NCBI RefSeq assembly: GCF_014196715.1
Contig: NZ_JACIEF010000001.1
Location: 230,872-294,871, forward strand
DNA length: 64,000 nucleotides
Source of the DNA: Pedobacter zeae
GTDB taxonomy: Bacteria > Bacteroidota > Bacteroidia > Sphingobacteriales > Sphingobacteriaceae
Direction: 5' to 3'
In this document: positions 1-7,766 of the stretch, piece after piece
How the letters are laid out: each line of letters begins with the position of its first letter
Numbering within the stretch: position 1 is the first letter of the stretch
Notes under the pieces: generated by a model
Database searches by the model: none
What the model was told of the DNA's origin: nothing
The model's input: the letters and a program-made list of their open reading frames with translations, nothing else
Translations under genes and position numbers: made by a program

Positions 1-324
1 TGGCCTGTACTGTTTACCATGCTGATTGTGATGATAGGGGTGATGAGTGCAGATAGGGTAGAGGAAATTTGGGGTAAAGACCATAACAGGGTGGTGATTG
101 ATGAAGTTGCCGGAATGTGCATCACCCTGTTATTTGTGCCTTTAAAATGGGAGTACACCTTAATAGGACTTATTCTTTTTAGATTTTTCGATATCCTTAA
201 ACCCCTTTACATCAGAAAGCTCGAAGTATTGCCAGGTGGCTGGGGGGTAATGGCCGATGATGTACTGGCCGGGATTTATGCAAATGTTATCCTGCAACTG
301 GTGGTTGCTTTAGAATTATTTTAA
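1..324 (+). CDS. PgpA-like lipid phosphatase (5' end outside window)
   Basis: The frame is open from the first base, so the gene starts upstream; an ATG at 19 is probably internal. The visible 107 residues carry the PgpA signature: a DEVAGM block, an FRxFDxxKP block and a C-terminal PGGWGVMADD block. PgpA removes the phosphate from phosphatidylglycerophosphate at the inner membrane. In Bacteroidota inositol-lipid loci a PgpA homologue is thought to dephosphorylate phosphatidylinositol phosphate instead. The neighbouring CDP-alcohol phosphatidyltransferase and IPC-synthase-like genes favour that second role here, but this is inference from context. Only two bases separate its stop from the next start, so it is co-transcribed with the GtrA gene. 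The family call is secure; the substrate is not. Confidence 0.85.
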   Translation, partial: WPVLFTMLIVMIGVMSADRVEEIWGKDHNRVVIDEVAGMCITLLFVPLKWEYTLIGLILFRFFDILKPLYIRKLEVLPGGWGVMADDVLAGIYANVILQLVVALELF

Positions 325-326
325 CC

Positions 327-704
327 ATGATGTTCACTTATCTAAAAGCACAGGCATCATCCTTAGTGGCCTCGGCTACAGATTTCGGCTTGACCATCAT
401 TGCCGTGAGGCTTTTTGGCTGGTGGTACCTGGCGGCAAGTATAACAGGCACGGTTGCGGGCGGAGCAGTTAATTTTTATGTGAACCGCAAATGGGTTTTC
501 GAAAGTGAATCTGCAGCCATTAAATGGCAGATATTGAAATATATTTTGGTATGGGCAGGCAATCTGATCATTGTAACCGCCGGAGTGTTTATCCTCACTC
601 ATTTTTTTAATCTCAATTACGTACTCGCCAAAGTTTTGAGCTCCGTTTTAACGGGCATCAGCTACAATTATATCATGCAAAAGCAGTTTATTTTTTCAAG
701 TTAA
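327..704 (+). CDS. GtrA family membrane protein
   Basis: This 125-residue protein has four hydrophobic segments. It has GtrA hallmarks: an N-terminal SLVASATDF stretch, a VNFYVNRKWVF motif after the second helix and a C-terminal SYNYIMQKQFIF end. GtrA proteins are small membrane proteins linked to moving polyprenyl-phosphate or lipid-linked sugars across the inner membrane. Here it may serve flipping or glycosylation of the inositol lipid made by its neighbours, which is inference. It sits two bases after the phosphatase gene, and its stop directly abuts the next start at 705, so it lies inside a tight operon. A second ATG at 330 could equally be the start. Confidence 0.85.
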   Translation: MMFTYLKAQASSLVASATDFGLTIIAVRLFGWWYLAASITGTVAGGAVNFYVNRKWVFESESAAIKWQILKYILVWAGNLIIVTAGVFILTHFFNLNYVLAKVLSSVLTGISYNYIMQKQFIFSS

Positions 705-3248
705 ATGAAACCGATTTATTCATTTTTGTTAGTTCCGCTGCTCAGTTTTATTTTGCAGGTAAATGCTTTTGCGCAAAGAACTACCGTTTCCGGAACGGTT
801 CGCGATGCGGTAACCAAAGAAACATTGCCGAATGTCTCGGTCTTCTTTAAAGGTACCCAGGTCGGCACCCAGACAGATGTGAACGGAAAATATACCCTTA
901 TTTCTCCAAACCCCGAAAGTGAGCTTAGTTTTAATTATGTTGGTTATCGCACAGTCTTTAAAAATATTGTGCCCGCTGCAACACAGGAGTTTGATGTTGC
1001 CCTGGTACCCGATGCGAGAGCTTTAGACGACGTGGTTATTGTGGGCGGTAAAAAAGTAAAATACCGCAATAAAGATAATCCGGCGGTAGAGTTGATCCGC
1101 CAGGTAATTGCCCACAAAGAAGAAAACCGTATTAAAAGCTATAATACCGTTTCATTTAGGCAGTACGAAAAGATGTTGTTCTCCTTAAGCAATGTATCGG
1201 ATAAGTTTAAGAATAAAAGAATGTTCAGGAATTATCAATTTTTGTTTCAGGAGCAGGATTCGACGTTAATTGGCGGAAAAAACCTCCTTCCGATTTACAT
1301 TCAGGAGCGATTGGCCGATAATTACCTGAGCAAAAATCCGGAAAAGAACAAAACTATTGTAATCGGGGAAAAACAAGTCCAATTTGATAGCCGTTATATT
1401 GATAATAAAGGGTTAAAAACTTATTTCGACCGGATGTACCAGGACATCGATATTTATAAAAACAATATTTCCGTAATCAGCAATGAGTTCTTGAGTCCGA
1501 TTGCAGATGGCGCACCTGCTTTTTATAAATTTTTCATCACCGATACATTAAAAAATCAAAAACCTGAGGTTATTGAGCTGTCTTTTACGCCACGCAACAC
1601 CGGCGATATGTTATTTGAAGGGAAGATTTATGTAACCAACGATAGCCATTATGCTGTTACCGGGGCTTCTTTTGGGGTAAATAAAAACATTAACCTCAAC
1701 TTTGTGCGTGCACTTAAAATCGATTTGAATTTCGAACCGAACGATAAAGGCAGATACAGTTTAAGTAAAAGCGATTTATTGGCCGATTTTGGTATCGGTA
1801 AAACCAAAGGAATTGGCTTTACAGGTGAGCGTACCGTTACTTTTAAAAATTACCAGTTCGATACGGTTTTGCCCGACAGCATTTTTCAGGGGAGAAGCAC
1901 TGTTGTACTGGCCGATGCAGCTAAAAAAGACGATAAATTTTGGGAGAAAAACAGGTTGGATACCATTTCGAAGAACCAGTTGAAGATTTATGGTAATATT
2001 GATACCCTGCAAAACCTTCCGTCCTTTAAACGGACAATGAAAATCGTTACTCTTTTATTTGCTGGTTATCAAAATCTCGGTCCTTACGAAATTGGTCCCG
2101 TAAATACATTTTATAGCTTTAACAATGTAGAAGGTTTAAGGTTACGCGTAGGAGGCCGTACAACTCCTGAGCTTAGCAAACGCTATTACTTCGAAAACTA
2201 TTTGGCGTATGGGATTAAAGATGAGAAATGGAAGTTTTTCCTTTCGGCAACCTATTCGCTCAATAATAAATCGATCTACGAATTCCCGCAGAACTATGTG
2301 AGGGCCAGTTTTCAGCGAGATACCAAAATACCCGGACAAGAGCTGCAGTTTGTACAGGAAGATAATTTCCTTCTCTCGTTTAAACGTGGGGTAAACGATA
2401 TGTTACTGTACAACGATTTTTACCGTTTGGATTATGTAAAAGAGTTTGAAAACCACTTTTCTTATAACCTTGGCTTTAAAAAATGGAGCCAGACACCAGC
2501 CGGTGGATTAAATTACGTAAATTCGAATAACCAACTGGTTAACAGGTTAACTACGAGTGAAGTTTCACTTCAGTTAAGGTATGCACCCAACGAAAAATTT
2601 TACCAGGGGAAAATATACCGCGTGCCTATTCCCGATCGCTATCCGGTATTTAATTTGCGTTATACGGCGGGTTTAAAAGGTGTTCTCGGTGGCGAATACA
2701 ATTACCATAATCTCTTGGGAAGCATTGATAAACGTTTTTATTTGTCGCAATTGGGTTATAGTGATGTAACAGTGGAGGGCAGTTATATTGCCGGAAAAGT
2801 TCCTTTCCCTTTGTTGGATATTCACCGTGCCAACCAAACTTATGCTTATCAGCTTAATTCCTACAACCTGATGAACTTTCTTGAATTTGTGAGCGATCAC
2901 TATGTGAGCATCAATATCGACCACAATTTTAACGGCTTCTTTTTTAATAAAGTACCTTTGCTTAAACGTTTGAAATTAAGGGAGGTAGTATCGTTTAAAG
3001 CCTTGTATGGCGGTTTGCGGGATGAAAATAATCCGAATTTGCATACCGGATTGTACCGCCTTCCGGTTTACGAAAATGGAGCACAAAGAACTTATGCATT
3101 AGGTAATCAACCCTATATGGAAGGCAGCGTTGGTATAGGCAACATCTTTAAATTATTGAGGGTAGACCTGGTGAAACGTTTTAATTACCTGAATAATCCG
3201 GAGGTTTCGGAATGGGGCATAAGGGCAAGGGTAAAATTTGATTTTTAA
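705..3248 (+). CDS. DUF5686 outer-membrane protein with carboxypeptidase-like N-domain
   Basis: This 847-residue protein has a signal peptide ending near residue 23 (NAFAQ). An Ig-like carboxypeptidase regulatory-like domain follows (about 25-115; it includes the FNYVGYRT strand), then a long DUF5686 region rich in alternating beta-strands that ends in KFDF, as expected for an outer-membrane barrel with a terminal aromatic residue. This is a Bacteroidota-specific family of unknown function. It starts immediately after the GtrA stop and is followed after ten bases by the phosphatidyltransferase. Operon position suggests a link to lipid or surface biogenesis, but nothing in the sequence gives a biochemical activity. 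Confidence 0.85.
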   Translation: MKPIYSFLLVPLLSFILQVNAFAQRTTVSGTVRDAVTKETLPNVSVFFKGTQVGTQTDVNGKYTLISPNPESELSFNYVGYRTVFKNIVPAATQEFDVALVPDARALDDVVIVGGKKVKYRNKDNPAVELIRQVIAHKEENRIKSYNTVSFRQYEKMLFSLSNVSDKFKNKRMFRNYQFLFQEQDSTLIGGKNLLPIYIQERLADNYLSKNPEKNKTIVIGEKQVQFDSRYIDNKGLKTYFDRMYQDIDIYKNNISVISNEFLSPIADGAPAFYKFFITDTLKNQKPEVIELSFTPRNTGDMLFEGKIYVTNDSHYAVTGASFGVNKNINLNFVRALKIDLNFEPNDKGRYSLSKSDLLADFGIGKTKGIGFTGERTVTFKNYQFDTVLPDSIFQGRSTVVLADAAKKDDKFWEKNRLDTISKNQLKIYGNIDTLQNLPSFKRTMKIVTLLFAGYQNLGPYEIGPVNTFYSFNNVEGLRLRVGGRTTPELSKRYYFENYLAYGIKDEKWKFFLSATYSLNNKSIYEFPQNYVRASFQRDTKIPGQELQFVQEDNFLLSFKRGVNDMLLYNDFYRLDYVKEFENHFSYNLGFKKWSQTPAGGLNYVNSNNQLVNRLTTSEVSLQLRYAPNEKFYQGKIYRVPIPDRYPVFNLRYTAGLKGVLGGEYNYHNLLGSIDKRFYLSQLGYSDVTVEGSYIAGKVPFPLLDIHRANQTYAYQLNSYNLMNFLEFVSDHYVSINIDHNFNGFFFNKVPLLKRLKLREVVSFKALYGGLRDENNPNLHTGLYRLPVYENGAQRTYALGNQPYMEGSVGIGNIFKLLRVDLVKRFNYLNNPEVSEWGIRARVKFDF

Positions 3249-3258
3249 GAAATGAACT

Positions 3259-4548
3259 ATGAAAACTAAATTAAGGGACGGTCTGCAACAGGGCATATAC
3301 AAGGTGATCAATCCTTTTGTGAAAGGATTGATTAAAATAGGTTTAACACCCAATGCGGTAACCACCATCGGCCTGATCCTGAATATAGGTGTAGCCGTAA
3401 TTTTTGTACTCGGTGCCGAAAAATCGAACCGCGGCGACATGTCTTACATTGGCTGGGGTGGAGCGCTGGTACTTTTTGCTGGCCTGTTCGACATGCTCGA
3501 TGGTCAGGTAGCCCGTTTAGGGAACATGAGCTCGAAATTTGGAGCTTTGTACGATTCCGTACTCGATCGCTACAGCGAAATGATTATGTTTTTGGGCATC
3601 TGTTATTATCTTGTGGCACATCACTACTTTTTAAGTTCGTTGTTTGCCTTTATTGCGCTCATCGGTTCGATGATGGTGAGTTACACCCGTGCAAGAGCTG
3701 AAGGATTGGGGGTAGAGTGTAAGGGAGGTTTAATGCAACGGCCGGAGCGCGTGGTCACGATTGGCGTTTTTGCCATTGCCTGTGGTATTGCCGGCCACTT
3801 TATCGGCGGCGGTTACAAGGTATATGTGCCGGGCATTTCTTTCCATGTGTTCGAAACCATGTCTATTTTTACCATGCCCATAACGATAATGGCTGTACTA
3901 ACCAATATTACGGCTATTAAACGTTTGCAGGAGGCAAAAAGAGGACTGGAAGCGCAGGAATTTAACGGTAGAAAAGGAAATAATAAAGCAGCATTGATTG
4001 CAGGTTTGGTATTGGTAACCGGGTTGAGCGGCATGTTTTCCCTTAAAGCAAAAGCACAGGAGGCTGATCCATCGCCAATTACTTTCCCTACACCGAAAAA
4101 TATCAGCAATCAATTGTTTTATTTACAGCGCGATCCGAATACCAATACCATCATTTGTCAATTAAACGTAGATAAACATGGTGTGGTGAATAAAGATCAA
4201 CCTGTAAATGTGTTTTGGATGCGTTACGGAGATAAAGGCGAGAAGAAAGAACTGAGTTATATCCAACGCAAATTTGCTTATGGCATCATCAGCAAAAACC
4301 TCGGAAATGATCAGTTCGAACTTCGGTTTACCTCGCATAAAAAACTGCCTATGTACCTGAATAAATCTGCTGCAGATAAAAAATACCATGTTTTTGCAAC
4401 CATCAATAATAAAAAAATGCAGATAGAACGGATATTTCTCCGGATTGAGGGAGGGACGTTTTGGTTTCCGAATGTAAAATATGTAGAAATAAAAGGTTTT
4501 GATGCTTCAGAACCTTCAAAAGTATTGGTTGAAAGGATTAAGGTATAG
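3259..4548 (+). CDS. CDP-alcohol phosphatidyltransferase fused to DUF4833 domain
   Basis: Residues 1-220 form a multi-helix CDP-alcohol phosphatidyltransferase. The full signature DG-x2-AR-x8-G-x3-D-x3-D is intact near residue 78 (DGQVAR then GALYDSVLD). Such enzymes join a CDP-diacylglycerol to an alcohol; next to PgpA-like and IPC-synthase-like genes the likely alcohol is inositol phosphate. After a basic linker a hydrophobic stretch ending in AKAQ looks exactly like a signal peptide (about 244-268). It is followed by a DUF4833 domain (about 270-429; FAYGIISKN and IFLRIEGGTFWFPNVK motifs). The frame is continuous with no separate start, so I read one fused protein whose C-terminal domain is on the periplasmic side. 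DUF4833 function is unknown. A sequencing-level loss of a stop between two genes is the alternative. Confidence 0.85.
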   Translation: MKTKLRDGLQQGIYKVINPFVKGLIKIGLTPNAVTTIGLILNIGVAVIFVLGAEKSNRGDMSYIGWGGALVLFAGLFDMLDGQVARLGNMSSKFGALYDSVLDRYSEMIMFLGICYYLVAHHYFLSSLFAFIALIGSMMVSYTRARAEGLGVECKGGLMQRPERVVTIGVFAIACGIAGHFIGGGYKVYVPGISFHVFETMSIFTMPITIMAVLTNITAIKRLQEAKRGLEAQEFNGRKGNNKAALIAGLVLVTGLSGMFSLKAKAQEADPSPITFPTPKNISNQLFYLQRDPNTNTIICQLNVDKHGVVNKDQPVNVFWMRYGDKGEKKELSYIQRKFAYGIISKNLGNDQFELRFTSHKKLPMYLNKSAADKKYHVFATINNKKMQIERIFLRIEGGTFWFPNVKYVEIKGFDASEPSKVLVERIKV

Positions 4549-4629
4549 CGGAGAGCGAAAAGCGATTGGTGTTTTGAGGAAGGTATTCCCATCAGATCAG
4601 TCGTTTTCAGAAGGCTTTTCAGCCGACGA

Positions 4630-4870
4630 AGTTACCGCTCCCGAATCGTCATTTCGAACGGAGTTAATTGTCATTCTGAGTGCAGCGAAGAATCTTTTAC
4701 AATCGCGTATTGGAATATAAAGATTCTTCACTACGTTCAGCATGACAGCGTTTAGTGAGTCTGAGCGGAGCCGAAGAGCCTTTAGCACAGTTTAAAGATC
4801 TCTCCATTCCGCTTCGCTTCAGTCGAGATGACGATCAACGGTGAACCGAGTCGAAGACCATTAAAAAAAT
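4630..4870. repeat. Palindromic interspersed repeat (REP-like) cluster
   Basis: The 330-base gap between the phosphatidyltransferase and the hydroxylase holds no gene. It contains an inverted repeat whose left arm (4670-4698) reads GTCATTCTGAGTGCAGCGAA and onward, and whose right arm (4719-4746) is the near-complement ending TTCAGCATGACA. Flanking it are related pieces with CGTCATTTCGA (about 4648-4658) and CAGTCGAGATGACG (about 4820-4833), plus short GAGCCGAAGAG and GAGTCGAAGACC units. This type of GTCATTCTGAG / TCGAGATGACG palindrome is common between genes in Pedobacter-like genomes. It splits the lipid locus and may act as a processing or termination structure. Open frames crossing it (for example 4499-4720 and codons 4828-4878) are not real coding sequence. 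Confidence 0.65.
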
Positions 4871-4878
4871 ATGATCAA

Positions 4879-5499
4879 ATGAAAAAGAATTTTGTTTCAA
4901 ATTCCACGGCATCCATCAGGATGTTCAAAAGCGACTTTTTGGAAAGTTTATCAAAAGTTCAATTTTATGTGCCGCTGATTGTGTATGTTCCGGTTATCGT
5001 TTTTCTTTCCTGGAAAGCACTTTGGGTAACCGAAATGCCGGTTTTAACTTTTGCAGGATGGTTTTTACTCGGTCTCGGCATTTGGACCATTACCGAATAT
5101 GTGCTGCACCGTTACGTTTTTCATTTTGAGCCGGATGCAGAGTGGGGCAAAAAAATCCATTTTATTTTTCATGGAGTACATCACGATTATCCGAATGATG
5201 CCAAAAGATTGGTAATGCCACCCTCGGCCAGCATCCCTATGGCTTTGGGATTTTACTTCCTTTTCGATTGGTTGTTGCCTGATACCATGGTTTATCCATT
5301 TTTTTCGGGCTTTATAATCGGTTACCTGTTTTACGATATGGTGCATTATGCCCTACACCATGCTAATTTTAAAAGCGGTTTCTGGAAAAAGCTAAAGCAA
5401 CACCATATGCTTCACCACTATTCTGATTCGACTAAAGGTTATGGGGTAAGCTGGACTTTCTGGGACCATGTTTTCAGGTCTAATTTTGATAAAAAATAA
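4879..5499 (+). CDS. Fatty-acid hydroxylase / sterol-desaturase family (FA2H-like)
   Basis: This is a 206-residue integral membrane di-iron hydroxylase. The histidine clusters are present in order: HRYVFH, HFIFHGVHHDYPND, HYALHH and KQHHMLHH. Hydrophobic segments flank them. The arrangement and length match the fatty-acid 2-hydroxylase branch, which hydroxylates the acyl chain of ceramides. Between two inositol-lipid genes this fits 2-hydroxylation of sphingolipid acyl chains, known in Sphingobacteriaceae. I chose the ATG at 4879 because the in-frame codons from 4828 are interspersed-repeat sequence. The next gene begins one base after its stop. Carotenoid or sterol hydroxylation is a less likely alternative. 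Confidence 0.85.
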   Translation: MKKNFVSNSTASIRMFKSDFLESLSKVQFYVPLIVYVPVIVFLSWKALWVTEMPVLTFAGWFLLGLGIWTITEYVLHRYVFHFEPDAEWGKKIHFIFHGVHHDYPNDAKRLVMPPSASIPMALGFYFLFDWLLPDTMVYPFFSGFIIGYLFYDMVHYALHHANFKSGFWKKLKQHHMLHHYSDSTKGYGVSWTFWDHVFRSNFDKK

Positions 5500-5500
5500 C

Positions 5501-6454
5501 ATGCAGCAAGAATTATTGCTTAAAAACAATTTTTATAATATACGGAATATATACCTGACAGTTGCGATATCTGTTGGATATCTGTTGTTATCAATATTAC
5601 TGGTCGGTTTTAAAACCGATCAGCTGGTACTGATTTTTATCTTTAATACGTTGTTCTTTATCTCCAAAGGAACAAGACGCTTTATCCTCGGTTTTTCGAT
5701 CTTCATCGTATACTGGATACTGTTTGATTATATGAAAGCCTTTCCAAACTATCTTTTTAATCAGGTACATATTGAAGATCTGTATACGCTTGAAAAAGAG
5801 TTGTTTGGTATTCATTATCATGGGCTAATACTTACTCCTAATGAGTATTGGAAGATCAACAGTACTGCATTTTTAGATGTTTTGACAGGCTTTTTCTATT
5901 TAATGTGGGTACCCGTTCCTTTGGCATTCGCTACCTATCTTTTCTTTAAGAATAAGGAACAGTTTGTTCAGTTTTCGCTCACTTTTGTTTGGGTAAATTT
6001 ATTGGGCTTTGTGGTGTACTATGCTTTCCCGGCAGCGCCACCCTGGTATGTTCAGGAACATGGTTTCGAATTTATCGCTAAAACAGCAGGCAATACTGCC
6101 GGATTGGCCCGTTTCGATCATTATTTTGGCATTACGCTTTTTCACGGGATATACAGCAAAGGCTCCAACGTATTTGCTGCCATGCCCTCGTTGCACTCCT
6201 CATATCCCGTTATTGTGGTTTATTATGGCCTCAAAAACCGCCTGGGGAAAATTAATATTTTCTTTTTTACCGTAATGTTCGGTATCTGGTTTTCGGCAGT
6301 TTATACCAGTCATCACTATATGCTTGATGTGCTGGCTGGAATAACCTGTGCATTTTTGGGTATTGTTTCTTTCCGTTGGTTAATGCGTTATACCGGGTTT
6401 AAACGTTTGATAACCGGCTTGATAAGGGCTATTGATGGAAAGGCCCAATTATAA
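5501..6454 (+). CDS. PAP2-superfamily inositolphosphotransferase (IPC-synthase-like)
   Basis: This is a 317-residue multi-pass membrane protein with PAP2 phosphatase/transferase motifs. FPAAPPWY precedes the core, AMPSLHSSYP supplies the first catalytic block, and YTSHHYMLDVLAG supplies the histidine and aspartate of the last block. This layout is that of aureobasidin-resistance (AUR1) type inositol phosphorylceramide synthases, which move phosphoinositol from phosphatidylinositol to ceramide. It closes the lipid locus one base after the hydroxylase. An upstream in-frame ATG at 5468 lies inside the hydroxylase gene, so 5501 is preferred. A plain undecaprenyl or lipid phosphatase is the alternative, but the neighbours argue for sphingolipid head-group transfer. 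Confidence 0.85.
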   Translation: MQQELLLKNNFYNIRNIYLTVAISVGYLLLSILLVGFKTDQLVLIFIFNTLFFISKGTRRFILGFSIFIVYWILFDYMKAFPNYLFNQVHIEDLYTLEKELFGIHYHGLILTPNEYWKINSTAFLDVLTGFFYLMWVPVPLAFATYLFFKNKEQFVQFSLTFVWVNLLGFVVYYAFPAAPPWYVQEHGFEFIAKTAGNTAGLARFDHYFGITLFHGIYSKGSNVFAAMPSLHSSYPVIVVYYGLKNRLGKINIFFFTVMFGIWFSAVYTSHHYMLDVLAGITCAFLGIVSFRWLMRYTGFKRLITGLIRAIDGKAQL

Positions 6455-6512
6455 AATAAACGGGTTTTATAGAAAGATAAGAAAATAAGGACGTTTCAGG
6501 AAGATTATCACA

Positions 6513-6551
6513 AAGGGAAATACCTGTTGCAGTGCGCTTTGGTTTTCCCTT
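6513..6551. terminator. Possible bidirectional terminator between convergent genes
   Basis: An 8-base perfect inverted repeat (AAGGGAAA at 6513-6520, TTTCCCTT at 6544-6551) with a 23-base loop lies between the end of the PAP2 gene and the end of the minus-strand lipoprotein gene. The position suits a shared terminator, but the loop is long and there is no clean T-tract. Confidence 0.35.
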
Positions 6552-6575
6552 ATTTCTGTGTAGTGAATATAAATC

Positions 6576-7670
6576 TTATTGAAAATACTGTGATAGATCA
6601 GTTAATCTTCCACCTGATACATAAACGTTTCTTGCAGGCGAAGTAACGATGGTCCTGGCATCGGTAATGACAAATAATTTTGATTTCCCGGCTTCAAAAT
6701 TGATACCGTTATCTGCAAATGCACTTGTAATCCGGCCTTCATTGGGTTTAAGGGTATAACCTGCCAATACCAGGGGAGAGCCTGAAGTATAAGGCTCGTT
6801 ATTGGTGCCTTTTTCTGCGATATCAAAGCTGTAAATATAATTAGGGCCAGGTAAGGGAGGAAGTTCTATCGAATTGAAAGCGCCATTTTTAGGTAGGGTA
6901 AACCTGATTTCGGGCACTACTTTTGAGCCAACCGTTGTGTTCGATGCAGTTTTAAGCCTGGTGTAAAAAATAAGATCTACGTCTACGTTTTTAAACTGAT
7001 TGGGGAAAGTGGTTTCAAACTTAGCGGTCAGCATCATATTAGCTGGATTAACAGGCAGATCAAGTTTTACATTATCCACTAGTTTAGTGCCGTCAAAAAA
7101 GTAACCGATATTTTGTTGAGCTATGGTCGATTCGATGGTTTTGGTTAACAAAATGGCAGTTTCCCCCTTTTTTCTGATCGAAATTTCTCTTGTGGTGCCC
7201 TTATCAATAAGGATGGAATAGGGCTTATTTACAGCTCCAGTTGCTGAAAATAATAAATTTCCATCTAGTAAGAACTCGAGTTCGCCGGATAGGGCATAAC
7301 CCTTTATCGCCAGGCTAACGGAGCCGTTGTATATTTTGGTTCCATCATAAAAAATGCTGATATTCTGATCGAATGGCGCTAGGGTAATGGCTTTGGTAAG
7401 CAGTATCTCCGCAGTACCTTTTTTTCTTACCTTTAAAGTAGAATTCCCGTCTTTTACGGAGAGCAGGGTTTTTACATTGATGCCGCCAGCAGGGGGGCTG
7501 GCTATAATGCTGTCTTTGTACAGGTATTCTAACGCAACGTCAGATGCCCCGGTAATGTTCAACTGGATAATTTTAGCGGTTTCTGGTTGAAGAAGTTCTG
7601 CTTTGCGACAAGATAAACTTAAAGTTGTAACCGCAGAAATTAAGAAAAGGGTAAAAATTTTTAGTTTCAT
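6576..7670 (-). CDS. Repeat-containing lipoprotein, unknown function
   Basis: This 364-residue protein starts with a lipoprotein signal (LSLSC, lipidated Cys about residue 21). I do not recognise a family. Two internal units of about 85 residues are visible: each runs from a beta-rich segment through a lysine-rich (R)KKG(E/T)(A)ILLTK motif to a YFDGTK or FYDGTK motif (about residues 45-115 and 125-200), so the N-terminal half is a tandem duplication of small beta domains. The C-terminal half is different. It is the last gene of the minus-strand TonB receptor locus, 96 bases after the beta-helix lipoprotein, and is probably a surface-exposed accessory of that system. A DUF4397-like fold is possible but unproved. 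Confidence 0.75.
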   Translation of the reverse strand: MKLKIFTLFLISAVTTLSLSCRKAELLQPETAKIIQLNITGASDVALEYLYKDSIIASPPAGGINVKTLLSVKDGNSTLKVRKKGTAEILLTKAITLAPFDQNISIFYDGTKIYNGSVSLAIKGYALSGELEFLLDGNLLFSATGAVNKPYSILIDKGTTREISIRKKGETAILLTKTIESTIAQQNIGYFFDGTKLVDNVKLDLPVNPANMMLTAKFETTFPNQFKNVDVDLIFYTRLKTASNTTVGSKVVPEIRFTLPKNGAFNSIELPPLPGPNYIYSFDIAEKGTNNEPYTSGSPLVLAGYTLKPNEGRITSAFADNGINFEAGKSKLFVITDARTIVTSPARNVYVSGGRLTDLSQYFQ

Positions 7671-7766
7671 AAAAAAGGTAATTACAATGAAAAACAGCCT
7701 GGTGTTTTTTATAATAAAGAGACCATACCCTTAGGGTATAGCCTCTTTCTGTTAAGAGAGAAAAAA

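Noticed and set aside
4499..4878. Open frame 4499-4720 and the 4828 extension of the hydroxylase
   Set aside because: Both read through palindromic repeat sequence and the end of the preceding gene; composition is not protein-like and a better ATG exists at 4879.
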